The notes beneath the pieces are model-generated. The model had not been told where the DNA came from and did not search any database. It saw only the letters and a program-made list of their open reading frames with translations. Below, piece after piece: positions 17,682 to 27,757 of a stretch of DNA of 64,000 nt; positions within the stretch are counted from its first letter, which is position 1; each line of letters begins with the position of its first letter. The stretch is taken from the NCBI GenBank assembly GCA_046199005.1, contig CP176050.1, forward strand, positions 868,001 through 932,000, read 5' to 3'. The DNA is from Ascidiimonas sp046199005. GTDB lineage: Bacteria > Bacteroidota > Bacteroidia > Flavobacteriales > Flavobacteriaceae. The position numbers and the translations under genes are program-made.

Positions 17682-18008
17682 AATTATTTGGGGGCTTTAA
17701 TTAGTAAAGACTCACGAATGTAATGAAATTCAAAAAAAAACTTTTGCGGTTTTACCGTAGATTCGATCTAAAAATCGGTTAAAAACAGTAAGTGTCTGAT
17801 AGATAGAGTGTTTTAATTTGTGATATTAGGGTTGTTTTCCTGGAAAGGAGCTAAGCTAATCCGATGGTATACCATAGGAAGTAAGAGAACAGCGCTGCAA
17901 TCGTTAACTCATTATAAATTAATTGTTTTGAAGCACTTTAAATAAATGGATTTCACTATTTTAAAGTCAGCAAATAAATTTTAATTTTTAGACGAACATC
18001 TTTTATTT
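17682..18008. other. Intergenic region, 327 bases, no gene seen
   Basis: AT-rich DNA separates the divergently transcribed GAF-PAS and GH20 genes. Both promoters are expected here. I saw no clear terminator, RNA fold or ORF. Confidence 0.6.
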
Positions 18009-19610
18009 ATGATCCTATTCTCTAACCGGTTTTTATACAGTATAGTACTTCTGGTCCTGATACTTTTTTCCTGTACTACTCAAAAAAAACATGCAATGTC
18101 TAAACCAAACCCGCAAGCACCCTTTAATCTCGATGAGGCACCTTATATTCCTATGCCTGTAAGTATTGAAACAGATTCCGGAAGCTTTGCGCTCTCCAAT
18201 AGGACAGGTCTGTTTTTTCAAGGGAAAGATTCAGCGCTGGCTACGATTGGAGAATACCTCTCCGATGAAATCAGCTCAAAAACAGCAATTGCGTTTCCTG
18301 CCATTAGAAAAAATCCTGATTTGCTTGAGAATATTGTACAGCTTTCAATTGAAAAAAAAGTTAAGAAAGCTTCACCGGAAGCCTATCAAATAAAAATCAC
18401 TAAGGATACGCTTAAAATTAGCAGTCAGTATGCGGAAGGTATTTTTAGAGGGGTACAAACATTATTGCAAATTATTCCGGAGGCTAATGACAGTTTGAAT
18501 AGAACCAGTAATAAATCTATTTTATTACCATTGGGTCGTATCGAAGACGATCCTTTTTTTTTATGGCGAGGAGCTATGCTAGATGTAGCAAGGCATTTTT
18601 TTACAGTAGCCGAAGTTAAACAATACATACGAATGCTGGCAGCCTATAAAATTAATGTTTTGCATCTGCATCTTACAGACGACCAAGGTTGGCGTATCGA
18701 AATTGATGCTTATCCTGAACTCACAAAAACTGGTGGTCAGACCGAAGTAGGTGGAGGTCAGGGTGGATATTATACAAAAGCTGATTATAAAGAAATAGTG
18801 AACTTTGCGGCGAAACACTTTATCACAATTGTCCCTGAGGTTGATATGCCGGGCCATACGAATGCAGCTTCTTTAGCTTACCCTTTCTTGAATGGAAATG
18901 GAAAAAAAGTGAAACCATACACGGGAATGAAAGTAGGATTCAGCACCTTCAACACTCGCAAAGACACAGTTTATGATTTTATAGACACGGTTATCGGAGA
19001 GATCGCAGCTATAACGCCAGGCCCCTACTTTCATATAGGAGGAGATGAAAGTCATGTGACCAAAAAAAATGATTACAAGTATTTTATTCAAAGGGTAGAA
19101 AAACTGGTTCAAAATCATGGCAAAAGAATGATTGGATGGGATGAGGTTGCTAATGCAACGCAGGATTCCATAACAATAGCTCAATTTTGGAACAGTGAGA
19201 AAAATGCAAAAAAAGCGGTTAAGAAAGGTATGAAGCTCATTCTCTCTCCTGGAAAAAAAGCCTATTTGGATATAAAGTATGATAAAGATTCTCCCTATGG
19301 CCTAACCTGGGCCGGTTACATTCCAGTAGATACTGCTTATCAATGGAAACCGGAAACCTATCTGGATATTCCCATAAAACATATCCTGGGTATTGAAGCA
19401 CCTTTATGGTCAGAAACTATAAGTAATTTAGAGGAGCTAGAGTACCTTGCTTTTCCACGTATCATAGGATATGCAGAATTGGGTTGGACAAGGCCTGAAC
19501 GTCGCAATTGGGAGACCTACAGAATACGTCTTGCGAAACAGGCACCTTTTCTGGATCGTAAAAAAGTGAATTATTTCAAGTCTCCTTTAATAGAATGGGT
19601 ACATTTATGA
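18009..19610 (+). CDS. Beta-N-acetylhexosaminidase, GH20, lipoprotein
   Basis: The 533-residue protein has a lipoprotein signal ending LFSC (C22). It then has an N-terminal GH20b-like domain (about 40-165) and the GH20 catalytic barrel (about 170-510). Signatures are GAMLDVARHFF, LHLHLTDDQGWRIEI, VPEVDMPGHTNAA and HIGGDESHVT, where D346-E347 is the catalytic pair for substrate-assisted hydrolysis. The barrel ends with GIEAPLWSETI and the family arginine region. It would release N-acetylglucosamine or N-acetylgalactosamine from chitin or peptidoglycan-type oligosaccharides in the periplasm or at the outer membrane. It stands alone, without a visible polysaccharide utilisation locus. Confidence 0.95.
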   Translation: MILFSNRFLYSIVLLVLILFSCTTQKKHAMSKPNPQAPFNLDEAPYIPMPVSIETDSGSFALSNRTGLFFQGKDSALATIGEYLSDEISSKTAIAFPAIRKNPDLLENIVQLSIEKKVKKASPEAYQIKITKDTLKISSQYAEGIFRGVQTLLQIIPEANDSLNRTSNKSILLPLGRIEDDPFFLWRGAMLDVARHFFTVAEVKQYIRMLAAYKINVLHLHLTDDQGWRIEIDAYPELTKTGGQTEVGGGQGGYYTKADYKEIVNFAAKHFITIVPEVDMPGHTNAASLAYPFLNGNGKKVKPYTGMKVGFSTFNTRKDTVYDFIDTVIGEIAAITPGPYFHIGGDESHVTKKNDYKYFIQRVEKLVQNHGKRMIGWDEVANATQDSITIAQFWNSEKNAKKAVKKGMKLILSPGKKAYLDIKYDKDSPYGLTWAGYIPVDTAYQWKPETYLDIPIKHILGIEAPLWSETISNLEELEYLAFPRIIGYAELGWTRPERRNWETYRIRLAKQAPFLDRKKVNYFKSPLIEWVHL

Positions 19611-19772
19611 ATTATGTCATTGTTAGCTGGGCGTATTCATTTTTTTTAGAATTCTGAATATTACCTTGTGGATTAATTATTTTTAGAATTACAAAGGAAC
19701 CGAGCACCGATTTATTCAAAATCTTGGAATTTAAGTTTTATCATTTTAATAACCTATGTCATTATTAATTAT

Positions 19773-20741
19773 ATGAAGGGAACTAGAATTAATATAACCA
19801 TATTGATTGTGGCTCAGCTAATTTCTTTTGCGGGAGTGCTTTTTTTATACTTGGAATTAGAAGAGGCTAAAGAACAGCGATTGGTGATAGAAGAACAAAA
19901 CGCGATTATGTGGAATGGGTATTTGGAAGAACAAAAACAAACAAATGAACTTAAAACATATAATTTTCTTACGAATGAAAAATTGTTGTTCGATCTAAAA
20001 GAGTATCTAATAAATACCAACGTACAACCATATAATAGTAGTGTTTATGGAGAACGCTTGCGAAATTTTGTTAGAGCAAAAAAGTATCAACAGGATAAAG
20101 ATACCTTACAGCTTGTAAAATTACCAAAGCTCAATTTATATTATTGTGATCTTGATAATGAAGAGAGTATTTATTGCAGAGTGGATTTTTCCAATTGTGA
20201 ATTACCTAGAACCATAAAAAATACAAGTTTTAAGGGTAGCAACATTTCTTTACCATCAAATTTTGATCGTGTTGACGGTTATGGCGGGGGCTATCTTTTT
20301 AAAAATTGTGACCTAACTGACAGCAAGATTATTTATTCTGATTACTACCGTATCATATTTAATGATTGCAAACTGGAAAATTTAAATTTTTTAGGGTATG
20401 GTAACAAGAATGAAGTAATTGCAGTAAATTGTAGAAATACAAAAGAATTACAAGAGCAAGGAATAAAGGTAGTCTCTTATAATGAATTGGAGGAGTCTTT
20501 ACTAGAGTACCCTGAAAAAATTAGTCAAATGTTTGCAGATCTTATCAAAAAAAATGGATCAAGTAATAAATTGAGACGTTCTGATTTACGAAAAATCAAG
20601 CTAAAGACTTTAAAAGGAGATAGTATAATTTATATAGCTGAAACCGATGTGGAAATGGAAAGTATGATCACAGAGTACGACAAATTATTTTATTCCTATC
20701 GACTATTACAAGAACAAAAAAAACGAATAGATAAGAATTAA
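19773..20741 (+). CDS. Membrane-anchored hypothetical protein with pentapeptide-like segment
   Basis: The 322-residue protein has one N-terminal transmembrane helix (about 8-26), then a coiled-coil-like stretch (LELEEAKEQRLVIEEQNA). A middle part (about 125-215) has spaced sequence such as FSNCELPRTIKNTSFKGSNI and NCDLTDSKIIYSDYYRIIFN, resembling short pentapeptide-repeat beta-helix turns. The C-terminal 90 residues are charged. The overall plan resembles ion-channel-like pentapeptide proteins, but it lacks a second helix pair. Function is unknown. Confidence 0.65.
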   Translation: MKGTRINITILIVAQLISFAGVLFLYLELEEAKEQRLVIEEQNAIMWNGYLEEQKQTNELKTYNFLTNEKLLFDLKEYLINTNVQPYNSSVYGERLRNFVRAKKYQQDKDTLQLVKLPKLNLYYCDLDNEESIYCRVDFSNCELPRTIKNTSFKGSNISLPSNFDRVDGYGGGYLFKNCDLTDSKIIYSDYYRIIFNDCKLENLNFLGYGNKNEVIAVNCRNTKELQEQGIKVVSYNELEESLLEYPEKISQMFADLIKKNGSSNKLRRSDLRKIKLKTLKGDSIIYIAETDVEMESMITEYDKLFYSYRLLQEQKKRIDKN

Positions 20742-20824
20742 ATAATAATGTTAGGTAACTATTCAATATATTTATTGTCTGTAGCTTTTTGAGCTATAGT
20801 TAATTACTAATTAATTAGTTTAGG

Positions 20825-21403
20825 ATGTTTTCAAAATTAAAAAATAGACGCATAGTTTTAATCTGCGTTACGTTTGCCTTGTCGTTTGTTAATATTTCAG
20901 TAGCCCAAAATGATGGATCTGGTGAAGCTGTCATAGATGATAATTTTACGACGCTTAAGGATTCCCTGTATCAAATAAGTTATCCAGAAAACTGGCAGAT
21001 CGACCAAAGCGGGAGTCGTGGCACAGCGTTTATTATATATATGCCCTCTCCTGGTGAAGTGGCTGGATTTAAAGATAATATCAATTTGATGGTTCAGGAT
21101 CTTACAGGCTATGATCTGGATCTTCAAGGATTTACCGATCTGTCTTTAAAACAACTCGAACAAATGATCAAAGGTGTTGAAGTTGTTTCCAACGACCGTA
21201 AAAATGACGGAAACCATGATTATCAACGACTCGTGTTTTCGTCGTTTCAAGCAGGATTTGATCTTAAATTTGAACAAAGGTACTGGGTAATCGGTAAAAA
21301 AGCCTATGTGCTTACAGTGACGTATCTTCAGAAGAACGCATCGGCTCAGGAACCAATCATTGAGAAAGTTTTCGATACATTCAAACCATTGGCTGCTGAA
21401 TAG
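20825..21403 (+). CDS. Secreted PsbP/DcrB-like (DUF1795-type) protein
   Basis: The 192-residue protein has a signal peptide (to about residue 26, SFVNISVAQN) and a single alpha-beta domain. That domain has YQISYPENWQIDQSGSRGTA, FKDNINLMVQDL and KKAYVLTVTYLQKN, typical of the PsbP/DcrB superfamily fold seen in many bacterial secreted proteins. The molecular role is unknown in bacteria. No operon partner is evident. Confidence 0.7.
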   Translation: MFSKLKNRRIVLICVTFALSFVNISVAQNDGSGEAVIDDNFTTLKDSLYQISYPENWQIDQSGSRGTAFIIYMPSPGEVAGFKDNINLMVQDLTGYDLDLQGFTDLSLKQLEQMIKGVEVVSNDRKNDGNHDYQRLVFSSFQAGFDLKFEQRYWVIGKKAYVLTVTYLQKNASAQEPIIEKVFDTFKPLAAE

Positions 21404-21436
21404 CAAATTTCGGCTGATGTCTTAAATGGATTACTA

Positions 21437-22225
21437 TTACCATGGAGATCGTAATAAACCTCCATCGATCGGGATATTAGCTCCTGTAATATAGGATGCT
21501 AGGTCTGAAGCAAGAAAGGCTGCCAAATAGCCATATTCTTCTGGGTTTCCAAAACGATTAGATGGCACTTCGGCTTCTTTTTCTTTTTTGATAGACTCGA
21601 ATGAAGCACCGGAAGCTTCTGCTTTCGTATGTAATAATCCTTCCAATCTTTCGGTATTAAAGTAACCGGTTAAAATAGTATTTACAGTGATGCGATCTTT
21701 TGCCACCTCTGTAGCCAGCGTTTTAGACCAGCTTACCAGGGCAGAACGTATAGCATTTGAAAGTGCCAGATGCGACAACGGTTCTTTTACACTTACAGAA
21801 GCTACATTGATTACCCTGCCATACTGATTTTCTTTCATGGCTTGTATAGCAGTGAGCGTGGTGGCAACAATATTTTGAAACAATAAATCAAATGCCTGCT
21901 GATAATCATCAGGAGTTTTGTCTAAAACCGAACCGGAAGGAGGTCCTTGTGTATTATTGACGAGAATATCTATAGAATTTTCAGAAAGAAATTGGGTAAT
22001 AATGGTTTTAAAGCTGCCAAAATTGTTGAAGTCTACTACTAAATAACCATGTTTTTGCTGCTTTGAGGTATCTAGTTCGTTTAAAACAGCAACTAGTTTT
22101 TCTTTATTTCGGGACATGAGGGTTACCGATGCTCCGCATGCGGCAAGCTGCAAGGCAATTGCTTTTCCGATACCTGAAGTGCTTGCGCCCACAAGTGCTT
22201 TTTTGCGTGACAGATCAATCCTCAT
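21437..22225 (-). CDS. SDR family oxidoreductase (canonical YxxxK not seen)
   Basis: This 262-residue protein starts at the ATG at 22225 (MRIDLSRKKALVGASTSGIG). The frame is open 13 codons further, but this start overlaps the cupin stop by 11 bases, as expected for coupled genes. It has the Rossmann motif GASTSGIGKA, the NNTQG motif after DILV, VINVASVSV, and the C-terminal ITGANIPIDGGL. At the catalytic site I read HLALSNAIR where classical SDRs have YxxxK, so the Tyr/Lys pair appears replaced. It may be a non-classical or weakly active member. The substrate is unknown. Confidence 0.85.
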   Translation of the reverse strand: MRIDLSRKKALVGASTSGIGKAIALQLAACGASVTLMSRNKEKLVAVLNELDTSKQQKHGYLVVDFNNFGSFKTIITQFLSENSIDILVNNTQGPPSGSVLDKTPDDYQQAFDLLFQNIVATTLTAIQAMKENQYGRVINVASVSVKEPLSHLALSNAIRSALVSWSKTLATEVAKDRITVNTILTGYFNTERLEGLLHTKAEASGASFESIKKEKEAEVPSNRFGNPEEYGYLAAFLASDLASYITGANIPIDGGLLRSPW

Positions 22226-22541
22226 TTGTATGGTATTCTGGTCTTGCCGGTGCGAAAAGATCAAAGATTTTACAAGGAGTTAAGGCAACTCCTTCATGTT
22301 CTACATGAGGTGGAATTACAATTAGATTTCCTGGTTCGCATATGTGAGTTTCTTCGCCAACGGTGAGTCTAAAACGGCCTTCAAGTACCTGAGTAACCTG
22401 TTCATGTACGTGTGAATGCCTGGGAAGCACTGCTCCCTTTTGAATATCCCACCAGGCTAGTGTATTGTTTTGAGTGTGCACAAATTTGCCGGTAAATCCC
22501 GGTATGATTTCTTTTGAGTTCTTAGTAGAAAGGTTGATCAT
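22215..22541 (-). CDS. Small cupin-domain protein
   Basis: The 108-residue single cupin has motif 1 with metal-ligand histidines (GAVLPRHSHVHEQVTQVLEG) and motif 2 (CEPGNLIVIPPHVEHEG). It is first in a two-gene unit with the SDR gene, with overlapping stop and start. Such small cupins often bind a metal and act as isomerases, dioxygenases or sensors. No substrate can be deduced. A shared pathway with the SDR is likely from the overlap. Confidence 0.9.
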   Translation of the reverse strand: MINLSTKNSKEIIPGFTGKFVHTQNNTLAWWDIQKGAVLPRHSHVHEQVTQVLEGRFRLTVGEETHICEPGNLIVIPPHVEHEGVALTPCKIFDLFAPARPEYHTNED

Positions 22542-22620
22542 AAAATATTAATTAGAATCTTAAATTACGATGCTTCATTAAAGTATGCAAACAGATGAAA
22601 TATTACTTTGTTACTCAATA

Positions 22621-22651
22621 AAAAAAGAGAAGTATACACTTCTCTTTTTTT
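22621..22651. terminator. Bidirectional hairpin downstream of the M61 peptidase gene
   Basis: The perfect palindrome AAAAAAGAGAAGTAT/ACTTCTCTTTTTT lies 28 bases past the M61 stop, with T-runs on both strands. It insulates the peptidase gene from the cupin promoter. Confidence 0.8.
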
Positions 22652-22678
22652 AATACTATTCAATTCTAAAAAACTAGA

Positions 22679-24568
22679 TTAACCTTTAAGCCATGCTGTT
22701 CTCAGAGCTTTCTGTTCTGGAGTGGCATTTTCATCTTCAGTTAGAATTTCATTATCACTAAAGGCTTTGGTCGTAACCGTTTTGATAAGAACAGGTTCAC
22801 CATTTCTTTTGAGTTCTACTTCAATTTCCTGACCCTCTTTCCACTGAAACATGGTGCCCAGGACTTGTTGTGCATTTACAAGAGTCACTTCGGTTCCATT
22901 TACGGCCTTTATAACATCATTTGCCTGTACGCCTTGTTCTGCCCAAAACGAATTCTTAAGCGCATTTTCTGAAAAGAAGATTTCGCCGGTTTCTCTCTTA
23001 CCGCCGAAAATGAAGCCACCACCGGCTTGTACGTAAGTGGTTTCGGTTCGGGCAGTTGCCGTTTTAAGTCCTACAAGATCAAAAAACTTGCTATAATCTA
23101 TAGGCGTGTCTCCAGATACATGAGTCGTTAAGAACTCGCCAACAGATGGATACGTCATTTTTGTGATTTCATCTATAAGGGCATCATCATCAAAAGGCTT
23201 GTTTTTCCCGTATTTCGCAGAGAGTTCTTTCATTAAAGAAAGCATACTTCGCGTTCCATTACTTTCTTTTCTCATTAAAATGTCTATGCACATTCCTATT
23301 AATGCTCCTTTCTGGTATACATTCACATAATTTTTTGCGTAAGGGTCTTCCAAAATATTTTCACTCATAGTAGTGAAACTCATGGCATCATCAAAGTTTT
23401 TTGAGATGGCAATCTTACTCTTGATTACTTCATAAAATTCTTGCGGAGAAACCAGTCCTTCATAAACCTGGAAGTGCTGCGCAAAATACTCAGTTACGCC
23501 CTCATACATCCAAAGATGTTTTGAAAAGGTAGGTTCGTTGTAATCGAAATAATGTACATCTTCAGAATGTACTGATAATGGAGTTACAATATGAAAAAAC
23601 TCGTGTGCGACTACATCAATCATTGATTTTGCAAGTGCTTCTTTTGGGGAAGTTTCCGGTAAAACTACCACAGTAGAAGTATGATGCTCAAGAGCCCCAA
23701 ATCCTTTAGGAGCGTTTTCAGAGCCATCTGATAAATACAGATAAACATCATATCGGGGTGTACTATTTATATCACCTAAATAAGCTTTCTGAGCTTCCAT
23801 CATTTTGTAAACAGTCTCCTTAAGACTAGCCGCACTATGTACTTTGTTAGGCGAATACACACTTAATACAATTTTGATATCACCTACCATAAATTCCTCT
23901 ACATCAAGTGCTCCATACATCATTGGATTATCTGTGATATCAAAATAGCGTGGCGCAAAGTAGGTACTGGTGGCTACTTTACCATCTTCAGAGGGTACCA
24001 TACCTTTGTCTTGCAATGCAGAGGTACGTTTAAAATCTGCAGGAGCAGTAACTGCCAGACTGTATTGATTATTTTTGAGATTGTCAAAATATCCGATAAA
24101 CCCGTGAAGATTCAATACAAAATTATCAGGCTCAATGTTAGTTCCTGCCGGGGAGAAAGGGGCTTCTTTTCCAATGCCACCTTCCGTCTCTATATCGAAC
24201 GTATCATTTACCAAATATTCGATTTTATCGAGTTTTGAAGCATTGGTAATCGTCCAGCTGTTTTCATCCAGCTTGCTTGTTTCCAGAAGATTACCTTCAT
24301 AGTCCAGCGCTTTGAAATTTTCGATATATTTCCCAAAGTCGCTCACAGAATAGGTACCTTGGATCACTCTGGGGAGTCTGTACACCACAGTATCCTTTGA
24401 AAAACGCCCCGGGTTAATGGTAACAGGTACTTGATCGTTTGTGACCTTTGTAAGGTTAATAGAAGTAACTATAGGGTTGTTTAGTGCAGAATCGTCAATC
24501 TTAGATTTACCTGCTCCGCAACCTATCAGCAGGAAACCTAATCCTGCCATTAGCAAATAATGCTTCAT
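22679..24568 (-). CDS. M61 family metallopeptidase (glycyl aminopeptidase-like) lipoprotein with PDZ domain
   Basis: The 629-residue protein has a lipoprotein signal (GFLLIGCGAG, C17) and an N-terminal beta domain of the M61 type. The catalytic thermolysin-like domain has VVAHEFFHIVTPLS (HExxH zinc ligands) and MYEGVTEYFAQ (third ligand Glu). A PDZ domain near the C-terminus (about 520-610, QGVQANDVIKAVNGTEV) completes it. M61 enzymes cleave N-terminal glycine or alanine from peptides. It is probably periplasmic and membrane-anchored. Family length is typical. Confidence 0.93.
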   Translation of the reverse strand: MKHYLLMAGLGFLLIGCGAGKSKIDDSALNNPIVTSINLTKVTNDQVPVTINPGRFSKDTVVYRLPRVIQGTYSVSDFGKYIENFKALDYEGNLLETSKLDENSWTITNASKLDKIEYLVNDTFDIETEGGIGKEAPFSPAGTNIEPDNFVLNLHGFIGYFDNLKNNQYSLAVTAPADFKRTSALQDKGMVPSEDGKVATSTYFAPRYFDITDNPMMYGALDVEEFMVGDIKIVLSVYSPNKVHSAASLKETVYKMMEAQKAYLGDINSTPRYDVYLYLSDGSENAPKGFGALEHHTSTVVVLPETSPKEALAKSMIDVVAHEFFHIVTPLSVHSEDVHYFDYNEPTFSKHLWMYEGVTEYFAQHFQVYEGLVSPQEFYEVIKSKIAISKNFDDAMSFTTMSENILEDPYAKNYVNVYQKGALIGMCIDILMRKESNGTRSMLSLMKELSAKYGKNKPFDDDALIDEITKMTYPSVGEFLTTHVSGDTPIDYSKFFDLVGLKTATARTETTYVQAGGGFIFGGKRETGEIFFSENALKNSFWAEQGVQANDVIKAVNGTEVTLVNAQQVLGTMFQWKEGQEIEVELKRNGEPVLIKTVTTKAFSDNEILTEDENATPEQKALRTAWLKG

Positions 24569-24697
24569 TTTAAATGTTTTAGAAAGTTTTCAATTTGTCA
24601 GCAAAGCTAGTCATGTGTTACCGCTTAAAAGCTTAAAAGATTGTTAAATCCCGTAATTATAGCATCAAAATTGGCTATTTCATTTCAAGACTGTTAA

Positions 24698-26455
24698 TCA
24701 GTCTTCGAGTAATAAAGGGTCGTTATTGATATATAATAGCTCGGCAGTGTCAATAAGCATTGTTGCAATTGCAGCCACTTTACTGCTGTCGTTGGCAAGC
24801 GAGGTAGCCATTTCTGGTGTTATTTTGTTTTTACGGATAAGTTTGTCAAGTGTTCCATCTGTTAGCACATCTCTCTGCGCTACTCTCTCTTTAAGGTTTT
24901 CTAATGATTGCAGATGTGCTTCCGGACGAGTTGATGTATGCATTAAGTGTATTTCTCTTAGAATTTTGGAAACTTTATGTCTCAATTTGTCGTATTCTAT
25001 CTGTATATCAGGGTTTTCAGAAATCTGATAGTTGCTTACATTTTTTCTGAGGCCACGAATATCTTTGATGACCGTAACCACATTTCTGTTGGCAATCTTG
25101 ATTCTTGTAAAAGCCTCCATTCTTTCTGGGGGTAATGAAAACTTACTTTGCGCAAGCGTGGCATATTCGATGATCTTACTGTAGATCGTCTTTACTTTCT
25201 GATAGTACAACTCATCAATATCTATTTCAATATCCTCTTTTGACTTTCGAACCACCTTTTTAAGTTTCTCGGTTCCGGTTATATCACTAATGTGTAGATT
25301 AAGCCCGTGTGCTACGATCTCAAAAGCAGCGTTTTCAAACAGGCGTTTACTTTCGTTGTAAAGTGCTTTCAAAGCGGTTTGAGGATAGACTAAAATACTC
25401 GGATTTAAATAAACCGGCTGTTCGATACTTTTGTCCGGTGCTTTTTTAAAAATTCGATGTAATAACTTTACCATCGTCTTTATAAACGGGAGCATTAACA
25501 AGACTCCCAGTAAATTGAACACCGAATGAAAAAGCGCAAGTTTGAACGTATAATTGGTGGCGGCAATACCCAAGTATTTCGAGATGAAGACTACCAAATC
25601 GCCTAGCTGACTTATGAATAACAATGAAATTATACCGGTAAATACATTAAAAATAAAATGAGCACCGGCTAGTCGTTTCCCCGATATGTTGCTACTCAGA
25701 GATCCTAAAACAGCCGTAATGGTAGTTCCTACATTGGCTCCGATAGCAAGGGCAAGTGAGTTATCGTATGTAATTTGTCCGGCAGCCAGGGCAGTGAGAA
25801 TTAAGGTCATTGCTGCACTACTGGATTGTAAGATTACTGTGATCAGGATTCCAATAATGCTAAAGACAATCACACCCCAAAATCCTTCTATTGCATAAGC
25901 TGCCAGATCTATGTGATCTTTATAAACATCAAATCCATTTTTCATGAAGTGTATACCGAGAAAGAAAAACCCAAGCCCGGCAAGTATATATCCAAAACCT
26001 TTAAAACTTTTGGTTTTTTGAAGAACGAATAAAATACCAAAAGCGATCATAGGCATTGCCATGGCAGACACCTGTATTTTGAGCCCGAAAATTGCGACGA
26101 GCCAAGCAGTTGCTGTAGTACCGAGATTGGCCCCAAATATGATGCCCACCCCAGCCGTGAGCGATATAAGACCAGCACTCAAAAACGAAATGGTGATTAC
26201 GCTAATGAGAGAGCTGGATTGTAATAAAGCAGTTGTTAGAAATCCTAATCCGAGACTTTTATACAGTTTACTCGTAGCTTTTTTTAATAGTTTTTGCAAT
26301 GCGCCTTTTACAAAGGCATTAAAGCCCTCTTCCAGCATTAACATCCCAAATAGTAAGATGGCAATACCTGCGGCTACCTCTTTTACAACAGGATTTACCA
26401 CGAAAGCCCATCCTAAAAGTAAGAGTACGATAAAAAACAGGTATTTTTTGTACAT
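24698..26455 (-). CDS. Na+/phosphate cotransporter (NptA/PNaS family) with PhoU-like tail
   Basis: The 585-residue protein has two inverted repeats of the Na/Pi cotransporter with the family QSSS motifs (LLQSSSLISVITIS and ILQSSSAAMTLIL) and matching NLGTTATA and NVGTTITA segments. About nine membrane segments end near residue 330. Residues about 345-585 form a soluble, helical PhoU-like region (SILVYPQTALKALYNESKRL onward). It would import phosphate with sodium, fitting seawater. It duplicates in purpose the PiT permease at 1747, but belongs to a different family. Confidence 0.93.
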   Translation of the reverse strand: MYKKYLFFIVLLLLGWAFVVNPVVKEVAAGIAILLFGMLMLEEGFNAFVKGALQKLLKKATSKLYKSLGLGFLTTALLQSSSLISVITISFLSAGLISLTAGVGIIFGANLGTTATAWLVAIFGLKIQVSAMAMPMIAFGILFVLQKTKSFKGFGYILAGLGFFFLGIHFMKNGFDVYKDHIDLAAYAIEGFWGVIVFSIIGILITVILQSSSAAMTLILTALAAGQITYDNSLALAIGANVGTTITAVLGSLSSNISGKRLAGAHFIFNVFTGIISLLFISQLGDLVVFISKYLGIAATNYTFKLALFHSVFNLLGVLLMLPFIKTMVKLLHRIFKKAPDKSIEQPVYLNPSILVYPQTALKALYNESKRLFENAAFEIVAHGLNLHISDITGTEKLKKVVRKSKEDIEIDIDELYYQKVKTIYSKIIEYATLAQSKFSLPPERMEAFTRIKIANRNVVTVIKDIRGLRKNVSNYQISENPDIQIEYDKLRHKVSKILREIHLMHTSTRPEAHLQSLENLKERVAQRDVLTDGTLDKLIRKNKITPEMATSLANDSSKVAAIATMLIDTAELLYINNDPLLLED

Positions 26456-26537
26456 AGAGTTTAAACTGAATTTAAATCTAATTTACGGTTTCTTGAACAT
26501 ACGCAAATTGCAGGAGGCTCACCTTAGTATTCTTGGC

Positions 26538-26963
26538 TTATTGTTTTCTTATCTCACGTTGCCGCATGGGCATGGCATCAATAATTGCAAAGAGGTCTTC
26601 ACATGAGAGAAAATGATTTTTTTGAGTCTTTGTGCTACCGTCAAGACCTATGAGAACAAGTTTAAAAGCCTCATCATTGTTTTTGTATGTGTCATAGAGT
26701 GAAGAAGATTTTTTCCATTCTTCATCGTTGAGAGTTTTATAAGAATGAGGCGTAACTCGATAAACAATCAGTTTTCTTTCTTCGAGCTCATCATGCTGAT
26801 TTTTGAAGGCATTTAATTGTTTTTGCAAATCGGGATTCGAATTCTCATTACTTATTAAAAGGACAATTCGATGCTTCCATTGATGTTTGGAGAGATCTTG
26901 GGCCTTGCTGTTATAGCCAGTCATTAGTAAAGTTAGATTTAAAATAATAAGTACAAATTTCAT
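26538..26963 (-). CDS. DUF4174 domain-containing secreted protein
   Basis: The 141-residue protein has a signal peptide (MKFVLIILNLTLLMTGYNSKAQ). The domain begins DLSKHQWKHRIVLLIS and ends KLVLIGLDGSTK...CEDLFAIIDAMPMRQREI, the pattern of DUF4174, a short thioredoxin-fold-like domain without a CxxC. Biochemical function is unknown. It is a single gene. Confidence 0.85.
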   Translation of the reverse strand: MKFVLIILNLTLLMTGYNSKAQDLSKHQWKHRIVLLISNENSNPDLQKQLNAFKNQHDELEERKLIVYRVTPHSYKTLNDEEWKKSSSLYDTYKNNDEAFKLVLIGLDGSTKTQKNHFLSCEDLFAIIDAMPMRQREIRKQ

Positions 26964-27055
26964 AAGGTCGGGAACTTAAAGGCTTTAAATTACAAAATTG
27001 CAATCGAAAGAGTATACCATTTATTTGAAAGGAAAATAGACTCACAAAAGATTTC

Positions 27056-27502
27056 TCATTGATAGCGGTCTTTAATGAACTGATTTTGTTCTTCCAACAG
27101 TTCCGTCATTTTCGTGAGCAATTCAATATCTTTTGGCGTTTTAACTTTAGTGTCTTTGGTATCTTCAGACCGGTTTCTAAGTCGGTTCATAAACTTAACA
27201 ATCAGGAATACGACGAGTCCGATGATCAAAAAATCCAGCCCGGCCTCGAACAACTTTCCGTAAGCAATGGCTATTTCTTCAGGATTTTTAACTCCCTCAC
27301 TAACGACAGCTTCTCTAAGAATCAATTTTTTATTTTCCCAATTTATACCATCGGTTAAAAGCGAAAGAGGAGGCAGGAAAACTTCTTTTACCAATACATT
27401 TACGACCTTATTAAAGGCTGCGCCGATAATGACACCTATGGCAATATCGATCATATTGCCTTTTACGGCAAACTCTTTAAATTCTTCTATAAACTTTTTC
27501 AT
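27056..27502 (-). CDS. mscL: Large-conductance mechanosensitive channel MscL
   Basis: The 148-residue protein starts FIEEFKEFAVKGNMIDIAIGVIIGAAF, the MscL N-helix and pore-lining TM1, and has TM2 (DFLIIGLVVFLIVKFMNRL). The cytoplasmic helix at the C-end reads DIELLTKMTELLEEQNQFIK. It forms a pentameric pore that opens under membrane tension to release solutes in hypo-osmotic shock. Length and features are normal. Confidence 0.97.
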   Translation of the reverse strand: MKKFIEEFKEFAVKGNMIDIAIGVIIGAAFNKVVNVLVKEVFLPPLSLLTDGINWENKKLILREAVVSEGVKNPEEIAIAYGKLFEAGLDFLIIGLVVFLIVKFMNRLRNRSEDTKDTKVKTPKDIELLTKMTELLEEQNQFIKDRYQ

Positions 27503-27757
27503 TTGTATGTATTATCAGTTTGTAATAATGCTAAAATAATATGAAGGAGCTATAAAGGAGTGCTTCATCTTATTTTGTTTTATAAGTTTCTACTCCCGAT
27601 AAAGAACAACTAATTGTAAAACTGTTAATTAACATAATAAAAAAGAGAATATTCCTACAAAATTATTAAATTTAACCAAGTGTTAATTAATTTAATCATA
27701 TGTCATCCGAAATTAAAACGGGGAACATTTAATGAATTTTGTTTTTAGTCCTAGTTT

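Noticed and set aside
27503..27757. Possible 6S or other named RNA upstream of the hairpin at 27758
   Set aside because: I could not build a convincing conserved fold, so no RNA family is claimed.
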